Shown here piece after piece: positions 49,719 through 58,081 of a DNA stretch of 64,000 nucleotides. The stretch is from Arthrobacter sp. B6. GTDB taxonomy: Bacteria; Actinomycetota; Actinomycetes; Actinomycetales; Micrococcaceae. The DNA lies in the NCBI RefSeq assembly GCF_001663775.1, contig NZ_KV467168.1, positions 1,896,870 to 1,960,869 of the forward strand, in the 5' to 3' direction. A model generated the notes under the pieces. It saw only the letters and a list, made by a program, of their open reading frames with translations. It had not been told where the DNA came from and did not search any database. The position numbers and the translations under genes are program-made. Each line of letters starts with the position of its first letter. Positions within the stretch are counted from its first letter, which is position 1.

Positions 49719-51278
49719 ATGCAGGGACGCGAGGACGCGCAACGCGGGTATTTGGATGTGGAGGCGCTGGCCGGAGAGTTGTTGGCTCCGGGCAGTGTCT
49801 TCGCTTTTCTGGCCAAGCATCGGGGGCGGTTGTTTCCGGATTCGATGATGGAGGACCTGTTTCCGTCGCGGCGGGGCCGGCCTTCGGTTCCGGCTCCGGT
49901 GATCGGCTCGGTGCTGGTGTTGCAGTCGTTGCAGGGCCTCTCTGACCGGGAAACAGCCGAGGCTTTAACCTTTGATCTGCGTTGGAAAGCCGCGTGCGGG
50001 TACGGGCTGACCGATACCGCGTTCCACCCGAGCACCCTGACGTACTGGCGCAGGCGTCTGGCCGGTTCCGGGAACCCGCACCGGATCATGGAAGCTATCG
50101 CCGAGGTCGTCGCGGAGACCGGGGTCCTGAAGGGCAAACGCCGGCGGGCTGTGGATTCAACAGTGTTGGATGACGCGGTCGCGAGGCAGGACACCATCAC
50201 GCAGCTGATCGCGGGGATCCGCCGCTTCGGCCGTGACCTCCCCGGCGGCCGGGAACTGCTGGCCAGCCAGGCCACAGGCTATGACTACACGCGCACCGGC
50301 AAACCGGACATCGCCTGGGATGACCAGGATGCCAAGGAAGGGCTGGTTTCGGCGCTGGTCACCGACGCGCTGGCGCTGCTGGCCGCGGTCGATCCCGAGA
50401 CCTTGGACGGCAGGGCGGCCGATGCGTACGCGCTGCTCGCACTGGTCGCCGGGCAGGACGTGGAACCGGCCGAGGATTCGGACGGGACCGACGGGCGGTG
50501 GCGTATCGCCCGCAAGGTCGCCCCGGACCGGATGATCTCCACCGTGGATCCGGAGACCCGGCACGCGCATAAAACCCAGTCCCGGCAGCAGGATGGATTC
50601 AAGGCCCATCTTGTCATCGAGCCCGATACCGGACTGATCACCGCCGTGGAGCTGACCAAGGCCTCCGGGCCGGAGAACAGTGACGGGACCGTTGGTGCCC
50701 GGCTGATCTCCATGGATCCCACGATCGCCGGCACCAGCGTGGACGTCCTGGCCGACTCGGCCTACGGTTCCGGGGAAATGCTCGCCGCTCTCGCCCGCAC
50801 CGGCCATACCCCGGTGATCAAACCGTGGCCGCTTCGCCCTGCCGTCGAGGGCGGGTTCACCCTCGATGACTTCACCGTCGATGAAGCAGCCGGCACCGCA
50901 ACCTGCCCGAACGGTATCACCAGGAACATCACCGCCAAACGGCGGGTCACGTTCGGCGCCGCCTGCACCGGCTGCCCCCTCCGGCACCGGTGTACCGCCT
51001 CACCGCGGGGACGCAAGCTCGATCTCCACGAACACGACGCGCTGCAGCGCGAGCACCGTCAACGCGCCGCGGACCCGGCCTTCCGGGACGCTTACCGCAG
51101 GCACCGCCCGATGGTCGAGCGGTCCATCGCCTGGCTCACCCGCGGCAACCGACGCGTTCCCCACCGCGGCATCAAACGGAACAACGCCTGGCTGCACCTA
51201 CGAATCGCGGGACTAAACCTGCGACGCCTGCTGGCCCTCGGACTCACCACGAACAAGGGATCATGGGCGCTGGGATGA
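49719..51278 (+). CDS. IS1182-like family transposase
   Basis: 519 aa from ATG 49719 (GTG 49701 in frame is possible). The N-terminal DUF772-like part has DSMMEDLFPSRRGRPSVPAPVIGSVLVLQSLQGLSDRETAEAL. The DDE nuclease residues are in RRAVDSTVLDDAV (first Asp), VDVLADSAYGSGE (second Asp) and RPMVERSIAWLTRG (Glu). A CxxC-type motif (ACTGCPLRHRCTAS) lies before the Glu, as in IS1182-type enzymes. The frame is complete. Confidence 0.93.
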   Translation: MQGREDAQRGYLDVEALAGELLAPGSVFAFLAKHRGRLFPDSMMEDLFPSRRGRPSVPAPVIGSVLVLQSLQGLSDRETAEALTFDLRWKAACGYGLTDTAFHPSTLTYWRRRLAGSGNPHRIMEAIAEVVAETGVLKGKRRRAVDSTVLDDAVARQDTITQLIAGIRRFGRDLPGGRELLASQATGYDYTRTGKPDIAWDDQDAKEGLVSALVTDALALLAAVDPETLDGRAADAYALLALVAGQDVEPAEDSDGTDGRWRIARKVAPDRMISTVDPETRHAHKTQSRQQDGFKAHLVIEPDTGLITAVELTKASGPENSDGTVGARLISMDPTIAGTSVDVLADSAYGSGEMLAALARTGHTPVIKPWPLRPAVEGGFTLDDFTVDEAAGTATCPNGITRNITAKRRVTFGAACTGCPLRHRCTASPRGRKLDLHEHDALQREHRQRAADPAFRDAYRRHRPMVERSIAWLTRGNRRVPHRGIKRNNAWLHLRIAGLNLRRLLALGLTTNKGSWALG

Positions 51279-51351
51279 ACCGCCCGCCGGACCGGATCCA
51301 TCGGTAAAAATCGCTGGATGACACCCCAGATCTGCGGCAGAATGTACGCAA

Positions 51352-51434
51352 GCGGGCGGAACGACCCCGTTGTCGCACCCAAGGGTGCTGACCAGAACAC
51401 GCCGCTAGACGGCCATTGGCGGCGTTCCGCCCGC
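51352..51434. other. Folded three-way structure near the right IS end
   Basis: GCGGGCGGAACG (51352-51363) and CGTTCCGCCCGC (51423-51434) form a perfect 12-bp stem. Inside are two smaller hairpins, GCACC/GGTGC (51375-51388) and GCCGC/GCGGC (51401-51423, whose last base is shared with the outer stem). It sits between the transposase stop codon and the right terminal repeat. Confidence 0.6.
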
Positions 51435-51446
51435 CCCAACATCCCG

Positions 51447-51462
51447 CTAATTCAGCAGTCTC
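51447..51462. repeat. Right terminal inverted repeat of the IS
   Basis: CTAATTCAGCAGTCTC, perfect complement of 49648-49663. Confidence 0.9.
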
Positions 51463-53055
51463 CTAGTGGACCTGCCCTGCTCCCTCGCCCGCCCTGATGC
51501 GATTGACCACGGCCGACGTGGAGTGTTCCGCCACGTAGTCCAGGATGGCCACCCGTCCGCCGTATTCCTCCACGGCCCCTGATTCCTGGAGCATGTCCGG
51601 CGTGTAGTCGCCGCCTTTGGCGTACACCTCCGGCCGGAGCCGCCGGATCAGCGGGCTGGCCGTGGGGGTGTCGAAGACCGTGACGTAGTCGACGCAGCTC
51701 AGGGCAGCAATGACCGCCGCCCGGTCCGCCTCGGTGTTGATGGGCCGGTCCGGTCCCTTCAGCCTGCGGACTGAGTCGTCGCTGTTCAGCGCCACCACCA
51801 GGATGTCGCCCAGCTGTTTGGCCTGGTTCAGGTAGCGGGTGTGGCCCTTGTGCAGCACGTCGAAGCAGCCGTTTGTCAGCACAATCCGCTGGCCCTGGGC
51901 CTTGTGCGCCTCGAGCTCCAGGGCAAGCTCGTCGATGCTGAGCGCCGTGTCCGCGAAACTCGCCAGGTACCGGCTCAGCTGGGCGGTGCTGCAGACCGAT
52001 GTGCCCGGCTGGTGGACCACCACGTCCGCCGCGGCCTGGGCCAGGTCCAGGCTTGCCGTCAGCGGGAGTCCGGCCGAGCGGGCCAGGGCCAGGGCTGCGA
52101 CAAACGTGTCGCCGGCGCCGGAGGCCTGCTTCTCCGCGGCCGGCCGCGCCCACGTCCGGTGCGTGCCGCCGTCCGCCGAGAAAAGTGCCGTTCCGTCCCG
52201 GTCCAGGGTCACCACCACGGCCCGCCCACCGGTGGCAGCGCACAGGGCGTCCCCGTGCCGGCTGACGGCAGCCACCCGGTCCGGACCATCCGGCAGGCGC
52301 AGGCCCAGCAGGCGGGCGGCTTCCTGGGCATTGGGGGTGACCAGGTCCGGCCGCAACAGCGCCCAAGGCAGGGGATCGTGGGCGTCCACCACCGTCAGCG
52401 GCCGGGGTCCGGCGGTTTGCAGGCCGCCGGACTCTCCTTGCCCTCCGTACGGTTCCGCAGGCTCAGGGTGGTCTTCAGGCCCGGCCAGCGCCTCGACCAG
52501 GGCCTCGCGGACCGGCCCGGCCAGGACCCCGGTTCCGTAGTCGCACACCATCACCGCGTCCTGATGCCCGACGGCGTCACGCACCGACGCGGCGAGCGCG
52601 GCCAGCGCCTCGGCCGGGATGGCTTTCGCTGAATCATCGATCCGCAGCATCACCTGCCCCCCGCTGCTGATCCGGATTTTCGTGGTGGTGACCATGCCCG
52701 GATGGGTGTGGAGGTGGCGGACGTCGATCCCGGCATCCTGAAGCTTCCTTTGAAGCGTATTCCCGGCGTCGTCCGTTCCGATGATGCCGGCCACCGAAAC
52801 CCGGGCCCCGAGCGCCGCGAGGTTCATGGCGGTATTGGCTGCCCCTCCGGGGGCGAAGTCCCGGGTGGCCACCTCCACCACGGGTGCCGGCGCCTCCCGG
52901 CACAGCCGCTCGATGGTCCCGCTCCACCAGCCGTCCAGCATCACGTCGCCGATCACGGTGATGGCCGGCCGTTCAGCCGCGAGGCGGCGAGGCAGCCATT
53001 CGGAGAGTCCCCGCTGGCTGGAAAGGTCCCAGGCGCCGTCGTCCGCCGGACTCAT
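51463..53055 (-). CDS. Bifunctional heptose-7-phosphate kinase / heptose-1-phosphate nucleotidyltransferase (HldE-like), copy 1
   Basis: 530 aa with both HldE domains. The N-terminal PfkB kinase (about 35-365) has VIGDVMLDGWWSG, FAPGGAANTAMNLAALGA and ASGAGDTFVAALALA. The C-terminal nucleotidyltransferase (about 390-520) has VLTNGCFDVLHKGHTRYLNQAKQLGD (HxGH) and YAKGGDYTPDML. It would phosphorylate D-glycero-D-manno-heptose 7-phosphate and later attach a nucleotide, ADP in known HldE. ATGA overlap with the aldehyde dehydrogenase gene. The stop codon TAG is formed from the CTAG target duplicated by the IS. Confidence 0.9.
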   Translation of the reverse strand: MSPADDGAWDLSSQRGLSEWLPRRLAAERPAITVIGDVMLDGWWSGTIERLCREAPAPVVEVATRDFAPGGAANTAMNLAALGARVSVAGIIGTDDAGNTLQRKLQDAGIDVRHLHTHPGMVTTTKIRISSGGQVMLRIDDSAKAIPAEALAALAASVRDAVGHQDAVMVCDYGTGVLAGPVREALVEALAGPEDHPEPAEPYGGQGESGGLQTAGPRPLTVVDAHDPLPWALLRPDLVTPNAQEAARLLGLRLPDGPDRVAAVSRHGDALCAATGGRAVVVTLDRDGTALFSADGGTHRTWARPAAEKQASGAGDTFVAALALARSAGLPLTASLDLAQAAADVVVHQPGTSVCSTAQLSRYLASFADTALSIDELALELEAHKAQGQRIVLTNGCFDVLHKGHTRYLNQAKQLGDILVVALNSDDSVRRLKGPDRPINTEADRAAVIAALSCVDYVTVFDTPTASPLIRRLRPEVYAKGGDYTPDMLQESGAVEEYGGRVAILDYVAEHSTSAVVNRIRAGEGAGQVH

Positions 53056-54563
53056 GGCTGTCCCTCCCCAGACAGCTCCCGTTCGCGCTGGACCTGCTCC
53101 GCCAGCACCTGTTCGGCCGGCACCGGTTCCGGCAGCGGCTCGTCGGGCAGGTGGAGGGCAAACGGAGGCGGGGCCGCCACGTGCACCACCTTGACGCGGG
53201 TGAATTCATCCAGCAGCTCCGGACCGTAGCCGAAACCCTCACCGCTGGCGCCCCGGGGCTGGGCCGATCCGCCGGGTGCGCCGCCAAACACTTCGTTGAT
53301 CTTTACGGTGCCCACTGGCAGCGCCGCAATGGCCTGCTGCACGTGGGCGACGCTCCCCGTCAGGACCGTGGCGGCCAGCCCGTACCGGCCGCTGCGCGCA
53401 AGCTGCAGCCCCTCGTCGAAGCTGCGGACCACGCGGACCGCGGCAACCGGGCCGAAGGTTTCCTCCGTCATCACCTGCATGGCGTCGGTACAGCCGAGCA
53501 GGACGGTTGCCGGGTAGAAGGCCCCGGGCCCTTCCGGTACACCCCCGCCTTCCACAGCGCGAGCCCCCAGCTTCAGCGCCTCCGACACCTGGGCATGTAC
53601 AACGTCACGCAGTTTGGTGTCCACCAGCGGCGCCACGGTGCCGTTACTGTTGCGCAGCGCCGCTTCGGCTTCCAGGGCGGCGCAGAATTCGGCCGCAACG
53701 GCCTCATGGACGTAGATCCGTTCCACCGAGGTGCAGATCTGTCCGCTGTTGCTGAAGGCACCCACGGCAGCCTGCTCGGCCGCCCATCCCGGGTCCACAT
53801 CCCGGTCCACCACCAGGGGATCGTTCCCGCCGTTCTCCCGGATCACGTGGGCCCCGGTCTGGACCGCGGCACGGGCGATCCGTTCCCCCGACGCGCTGGC
53901 GCCGACATGGGCAATGACGTCGACGGCTGACTGGGCCAGGAGGGCTCCCACTCCGGCCGCGCCGGACACGGTGAGCAGCACCCCCGGCGGAAAGGCGGGC
54001 GCCAGCACTTCACCCAGGGCCTCGCCGAGGCGTGGGCAGCGCTCGCTGGGCTTGTGGACCACGGTGTTGCCGGTGACCAGGGCTGCGCCGATCAGTCCGC
54101 ACGCCACAGCTACCGGATCGTTCCACGGGGTGAGGAGTACGGCCACGCCGCGGGGTTCGGCCACCGTGTAGTCCGAGGCAGACCTGTTGCCGAGCAGGCT
54201 GTGGCCGCGGTGCAAGGGGCCCACTTCGGCATATTGCTCCAGGGTGGAGACTCCGGCCTGGATCCCGGCCAGGGCTTCCTCCAGGGGGCGTCCGGTTTCG
54301 CTGCTGTTGAGGCCGGCCAATTCCTGTGCGGCGGCGTCGAGCGCCCGGGCAGCGGTCCGGAGGGCCGCACCCCGTTCCCCCGGTGCGACGGCGGCCCAGC
54401 TGACGGCCGCGCTGCGGGCCACCTCGACGGCGTGGGTCACCGCCTCGGGTCCGGCTTCCGGAACGGACCACAGATATTCCCCGGTGCGGGGATCGCTGAT
54501 GGTTAGTCCGGAGCCGTTAAGCGGCTGGTCGACGGACGTTGTGGGTGTGGTGGTCGTATGCAT
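53052..54563 (-). CDS. Aldehyde dehydrogenase family protein
   Basis: 503 aa. It has a conventional ALDH layout with GVAVLLTPWNDPVAVACGLI, NTVVHKPSERCPRLG, catalytic Glu in RENGGNDPLVVD, catalytic Cys in FSNSGQICTSVERIYVHE, and MTEETFGPVAAVRVV. GGAGGAG precedes ATG 54563. It is the first gene of a two-gene unit with HldE copy 1 and is divergent from a GT9 gene. Its place in a glycan island suggests a role in sugar or precursor oxidation, but nothing in the sequence fixes the substrate. Confidence 0.93.
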   Translation of the reverse strand: MHTTTTPTTSVDQPLNGSGLTISDPRTGEYLWSVPEAGPEAVTHAVEVARSAAVSWAAVAPGERGAALRTAARALDAAAQELAGLNSSETGRPLEEALAGIQAGVSTLEQYAEVGPLHRGHSLLGNRSASDYTVAEPRGVAVLLTPWNDPVAVACGLIGAALVTGNTVVHKPSERCPRLGEALGEVLAPAFPPGVLLTVSGAAGVGALLAQSAVDVIAHVGASASGERIARAAVQTGAHVIRENGGNDPLVVDRDVDPGWAAEQAAVGAFSNSGQICTSVERIYVHEAVAAEFCAALEAEAALRNSNGTVAPLVDTKLRDVVHAQVSEALKLGARAVEGGGVPEGPGAFYPATVLLGCTDAMQVMTEETFGPVAAVRVVRSFDEGLQLARSGRYGLAATVLTGSVAHVQQAIAALPVGTVKINEVFGGAPGGSAQPRGASGEGFGYGPELLDEFTRVKVVHVAAPPPFALHLPDEPLPEPVPAEQVLAEQVQRERELSGEGQP

Positions 54564-54732
54564 GGAACTCCTCCGTACGTACTTCTCCTTGGGGTCCCGT
54601 ACCCCGGCAGCGGATGTTTACACGTTGGATGCTGGGGCAGAATACGCCCCTAGCCAGCGGGGCAGCGCGTCCGTAGGGTGGCACCACGCGGAAGGCGCAG
54701 GCGGGGGCGCACGGTGTGGAAGGAAGGCCGGA

Positions 54733-55926
54733 GTGAACGAGCAAGGCATGGAAGAGACCACCCGGGGCGTCGGACCGGTGCTGGACGCCTTTTCCGGAGT
54801 CGCCAGGATCGCAGTGCTGCGCGGCGGCGGCCTGGGTGACCTGATGTTTGCGCTTCCGGCGGTGTCCGCGTTGAAGAAGGCGTATCCCGGGTCGACGGTG
54901 ACGCTCCTGGGGACGCCGCTGCAGGAGTCCCTGCTGGCGGAGGTGCGGAGCCCGGTGGACGACGTGATGGTGCTGCCTTTCGCCGAGGGGGTGCGTCCGG
55001 GCCCCGAGGACGCGTCCGCCGTCGAGCGGTTCGTCCTCGCCGCCCGCGCCCGGAAGTTTGACCTGGCCGTCCAATTGCATGGCGGCGGCCGGTTTTCCAA
55101 CCCGTTCCTGCTGCGGCTGCAGGCCCGCCACACGGTGGGCTCCGCGACGCCGGACGCCGTGCCGCTGGAGCGGACCCTGCCCTACAGCTATTACCAGCAC
55201 GAGCCGATGCGCGCCCTTGAAGTCGCGGGCCTGGCCGGAGCCCCGCCGGCTGCACTCGAAGCGCAGCTTCAGCCGCAGGGGAGGTTCGCGGCCCAACTGC
55301 CTGCGACCCTCGGCGCGGCCCTGCCGCCGGAGGGCAGTCCGTTGCTGGTGATCCACCCCGGCGCCAGCGATCCCCGCCGCCGCTGGCCGGCGGCCAGTTT
55401 CGGCGCTGTGGCCCGGGCAGCGGCCGACGACGGCTGCCGGGTCCTGGTGGTCGGTGACCGGAGCGAAACCGGGCTGGCGGAAGCAGTGGTGGCCGCCGCC
55501 GTCGGGCCTTCCGCCGGAACAGGTCCCGGTTCAGTGGCCTCAGAAGGCCCAGTGGTCCCCGTGGCCTCAGTGGCCGGGAAGCTGGGGCTTGGGGAACTGG
55601 CGGCCCTGCTGGCCCGCGCCGATCTGGTGCTGGCCAACGACAGCGGTCCGCGGCACCTCGCGCAGGCACTCGGCACAGCCACGGTGGGGATCTACTGGGC
55701 GGGGAACGCCCTGACCTCCGCTCCCCTGGGCCGCGGCAGGCACCGGCTCCAGCTGTCCTGGACCACAAACTGCCCGGTGTGCGGCGCGGACGTGACGCAG
55801 GTGGGATGGACCGCGCCCCGCTGTCCGCACGATGACTGCCTGGTGGCGGGCATCCGGCCGGCCGACGTGTACCAGGACGTCAGGAGCCTGCTGGAAGGCC
55901 AGCCCGTCCCGGCCACTCGGGCCTAG
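54733..55926 (+). CDS. GT9-family (heptosyltransferase-like) glycosyltransferase, copy 1
   Basis: 397 aa from GTG 54733, with GGAAGG upstream; ATG 54748 is an alternative. GT9 features: VLRGGGLGDLMFALPAVSALKKAYPGS, VIHPGASDPRRRWPAASFG, LVLANDSGPRHLAQALGTATVGIY. The C-terminus carries four Cys (NCPVCG, then CPHDDC) resembling a small zinc site, not seen in the other two GT9 proteins of the window. It would transfer a heptose-like sugar from a nucleotide donor to a surface glycan. Its 3' end overlaps the convergent SDR gene by 4 bp. Confidence 0.9.
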   Translation: MNEQGMEETTRGVGPVLDAFSGVARIAVLRGGGLGDLMFALPAVSALKKAYPGSTVTLLGTPLQESLLAEVRSPVDDVMVLPFAEGVRPGPEDASAVERFVLAARARKFDLAVQLHGGGRFSNPFLLRLQARHTVGSATPDAVPLERTLPYSYYQHEPMRALEVAGLAGAPPAALEAQLQPQGRFAAQLPATLGAALPPEGSPLLVIHPGASDPRRRWPAASFGAVARAAADDGCRVLVVGDRSETGLAEAVVAAAVGPSAGTGPGSVASEGPVVPVASVAGKLGLGELAALLARADLVLANDSGPRHLAQALGTATVGIYWAGNALTSAPLGRGRHRLQLSWTTNCPVCGADVTQVGWTAPRCPHDDCLVAGIRPADVYQDVRSLLEGQPVPATRA

Positions 55927-56624
55927 GGCCAGGAACCCTCCTCCGCGTGGCAGATCAGCATCTCGCGCACCTCGCAGCCGGGTGGCTGGGAGAGCACGAA
56001 CAGGATGGCCTGCGCCACGTTGCCCGGGCTGTTGAGCCTGGAGTCGTCCTGGGGTTTGTACTGCTCGGTCCGGTCGTCAAAAAAGTGGGTGTTCATCCCG
56101 CCCGGGATCATGGTGGTGACGCCAATCCGGCCGCCGGTTTCCGCGGCGAGGGCGTGGCTGAAGCCCACCACGCCGAACTTGGACGCGCAATAGGCCGTGG
56201 CGTCGGCCACTGCCCTCTTTCCCAGCGTGGAGGCCACCGTGACAACCCTCCCCCGTGATTCCACGAGGTAGGGCAGGGCGGCACGGACCACAGAGACCGT
56301 GCCCAGGAGATTGACGCCGATCACCTTCTCCCACTCATCGGCTGCGACGTCGGCCAGTTTGCCGCAGCGGTCGATGCCGGCGGCCGTGACCACCGCCTCC
56401 AGGCCGCCCAGGGACTCCGCGGCCTCCCGCACCGCCTGCTCCACGGCAAGCCGGTCAGCGACGTCAACCTCGAAGGCCTTCACTGCTGAGACGGTACTGA
56501 TGTCCCGGTCCAGGACCACCGGCGTTCCGCCTGCCTTCAGCACAGCGTCAACGACGGCGGCCCCCAGTCCGGAGGCTCCTCCGGTGACCAGGACGCGGCC
56601 AGGCCAGGGTGTCTCTGTGTTCAT
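55923..56624 (-). CDS. Short-chain dehydrogenase/reductase in the heptose operon
   Basis: 233 aa. Classical SDR: VLVTGGASGLGAAVVDAVLKAGG, VTAAGIDRCGK, TVASTLGK and catalytic AYCASK. It is too short and of the wrong subclass for the epimerase HldD, which is an extended SDR of about 310 residues. AAAGGAA precedes ATG 56624. It is the last gene of the gmhB-to-hldE operon, 74 bp after HldE copy 2. Confidence 0.91.
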   Translation of the reverse strand: MNTETPWPGRVLVTGGASGLGAAVVDAVLKAGGTPVVLDRDISTVSAVKAFEVDVADRLAVEQAVREAAESLGGLEAVVTAAGIDRCGKLADVAADEWEKVIGVNLLGTVSVVRAALPYLVESRGRVVTVASTLGKRAVADATAYCASKFGVVGFSHALAAETGGRIGVTTMIPGGMNTHFFDDRTEQYKPQDDSRLNSPGNVAQAILFVLSQPPGCEVREMLICHAEEGSWP

Positions 56625-56698
56625 GGTGTTCCTTTCGGTTGAGAATTACGGATGCCTATCGGCTTCAGCTGACCGTGCCTTTTGGCTGGCCCGGCCCT

Positions 56699-58081
56699 TC
56701 AGCTGACCTTTCGCAGGGCCTCGGCCAGTCCGGTGGTGGAACGCGCAGGATAGTAGGGCACCGTCATGCAGCGCCCGCCCCAGCCCGCCACGAGCTCGGC
56801 CTCCGGAAGCTTGGCGCCTTTATAGTCATCGCCCTTCACCCAGATGTCCGGCCGCAGGCGGTCCAGCGCGGCCTCAGGGGTGTCCTCGTCAAAGATCATG
56901 ACGGCGTCCACGCATTCCAGGGCCAGCAGCAGTTCGGCCCGGTCCTGCTGGTTCATGATGGGCCGCTGTTCGCCCTTGAGCCGGTGTACGGAGGCGTCCG
57001 AGTTGAGGCAGACAACCAGGCAGTCACCCAGTTCGCTGGCAGCCGTCAGCGATCTGACGTGGCCGGCGTGCAGCAGGTCGAAGCAGCCGCCGGTGGCCAC
57101 CACAGTTCCTCCGTTTTCCCGCACGCTGCGGGCCAGCAGGAGGGGCTCGGTGGTGCGGTGCCTGCGTTTGGCAGGCACGCCGGGCTCGGGCAAAGACGCT
57201 ACTCCTCCGGCGGCCAGGAAGTTCGCGGCCTCGTGGACAGCGAGGACGGCGGAGTCCTCCAGGTCCCGTCCAGCGACCAGGTGCACGGCCAGGCTTGCCG
57301 CAAGCCGGTCCCCCGCCCCGCAGGGATCGCCTGCCTCCACCCGGGGCGCCGCAATCGGCCGCGGCATCCGGTCACGCTGCCGAAGGAGAGTTGCCCCGTG
57401 TTCGCCAGTGGTCACCAAAACGGCGTGGCTGCTCCACTGGTCCAGCAGGATGCCGGCCACCTCGGCGGCCCCGTCGGCGGAGGCAGATCCCACAAATTTG
57501 TCGCCGCCGCTCCCAGCCGCCTTGTGCGCCTCGGCCAGGTTGGGAGTGACGACGGCGACCCCCGGCACGGGATGCGCGCCCGCCGGGTGCGGATCCCACA
57601 CGATCGGCACCTCCTCGGCCAGCCTGGCCAGGAGTTCCCGGAGCTGGGGGTTGGCCGCCACGCCACGGCCATAGTCGGCAACGATGATGGCGCCGGCCTT
57701 TTCCAGTGCCCGCAGCATGGCCGGCGTGACGTCCGGCACAGGCACCCGCCCACAGCCCTGGTCGAACCGGACCACGGGATGGGTTCCAGCCCGGACACGG
57801 GTCTTGACCGGCGTCGGAAAGGTGCTTGGACCGGCCACAAGGCGGATCCCTGCGAGCGCCGCCTCCAGCTGCCGCCCGGCGTCGTCGTCTGCCAGCACGG
57901 TGACCAGGGTGACCGGCCAGCCATCCCCCGCAAGCATCCGGGCCACCAGCCCTGCTCCGCCCGCGCGGCGCTTCACGCCGGTCACGTCGACTACCGGAAC
58001 GGGCGCGTCGGGGCTGAGCCGGGTCGCATCCCCGGACAGGTCAACGTCAAGGATCACGTCGCCCACCACCACGATCCTCAT
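56699..58081 (-). CDS. HldE-like kinase/nucleotidyltransferase, copy 2 (kinase motif diverged)
   Basis: 460 aa from ATG 58081. The PfkB part has VVVGDVILDVDLSGDATRLSPDAPVPV and RRAGGAGLVARMLAG, but the active-site motif reads DPCGAGDRLAASLA rather than GAGDTF. The general-base Asp of GAGD is kept. The nucleotidyltransferase part has VATGGCFDLLHAGHVRSLTAASELGD and WVKGDDYKGAKLPEAELV. It is shorter than copy 1. It overlaps the SIS gene (ATGA) and lies inside the operon, so it is probably the pathway enzyme that works with GmhA and GmhB here. Confidence 0.9.
   Translation of the reverse strand: MRIVVVGDVILDVDLSGDATRLSPDAPVPVVDVTGVKRRAGGAGLVARMLAGDGWPVTLVTVLADDDAGRQLEAALAGIRLVAGPSTFPTPVKTRVRAGTHPVVRFDQGCGRVPVPDVTPAMLRALEKAGAIIVADYGRGVAANPQLRELLARLAEEVPIVWDPHPAGAHPVPGVAVVTPNLAEAHKAAGSGGDKFVGSASADGAAEVAGILLDQWSSHAVLVTTGEHGATLLRQRDRMPRPIAAPRVEAGDPCGAGDRLAASLAVHLVAGRDLEDSAVLAVHEAANFLAAGGVASLPEPGVPAKRRHRTTEPLLLARSVRENGGTVVATGGCFDLLHAGHVRSLTAASELGDCLVVCLNSDASVHRLKGEQRPIMNQQDRAELLLALECVDAVMIFDEDTPEAALDRLRPDIWVKGDDYKGAKLPEAELVAGWGGRCMTVPYYPARSTTGLAEALRKVS

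Larger units (their letters stand above)
49648..51462 (+). mobile_element. IS1182-like insertion sequence, complete (1815 bp)
   Basis: Terminal inverted repeats GAGACTGCTGAATTAG (49648-49663) and its complement (51447-51462) are perfect over 16 bp and continue imperfectly to a shared GTTGGGGCG block. They are flanked by CTAG duplications. The element carries one intact transposase. A GC-rich folded region fills the 184 bp after the transposase stop codon. Transposase gene and ends look undamaged, so the insertion may be recent or the element still active. Confidence 0.93.

Noticed and set aside
55923..56624. SDR gene considered as the missing heptose epimerase HldD
   Set aside because: HldD is an extended SDR of about 310 residues; this is a 233-residue classical SDR with YCASK.
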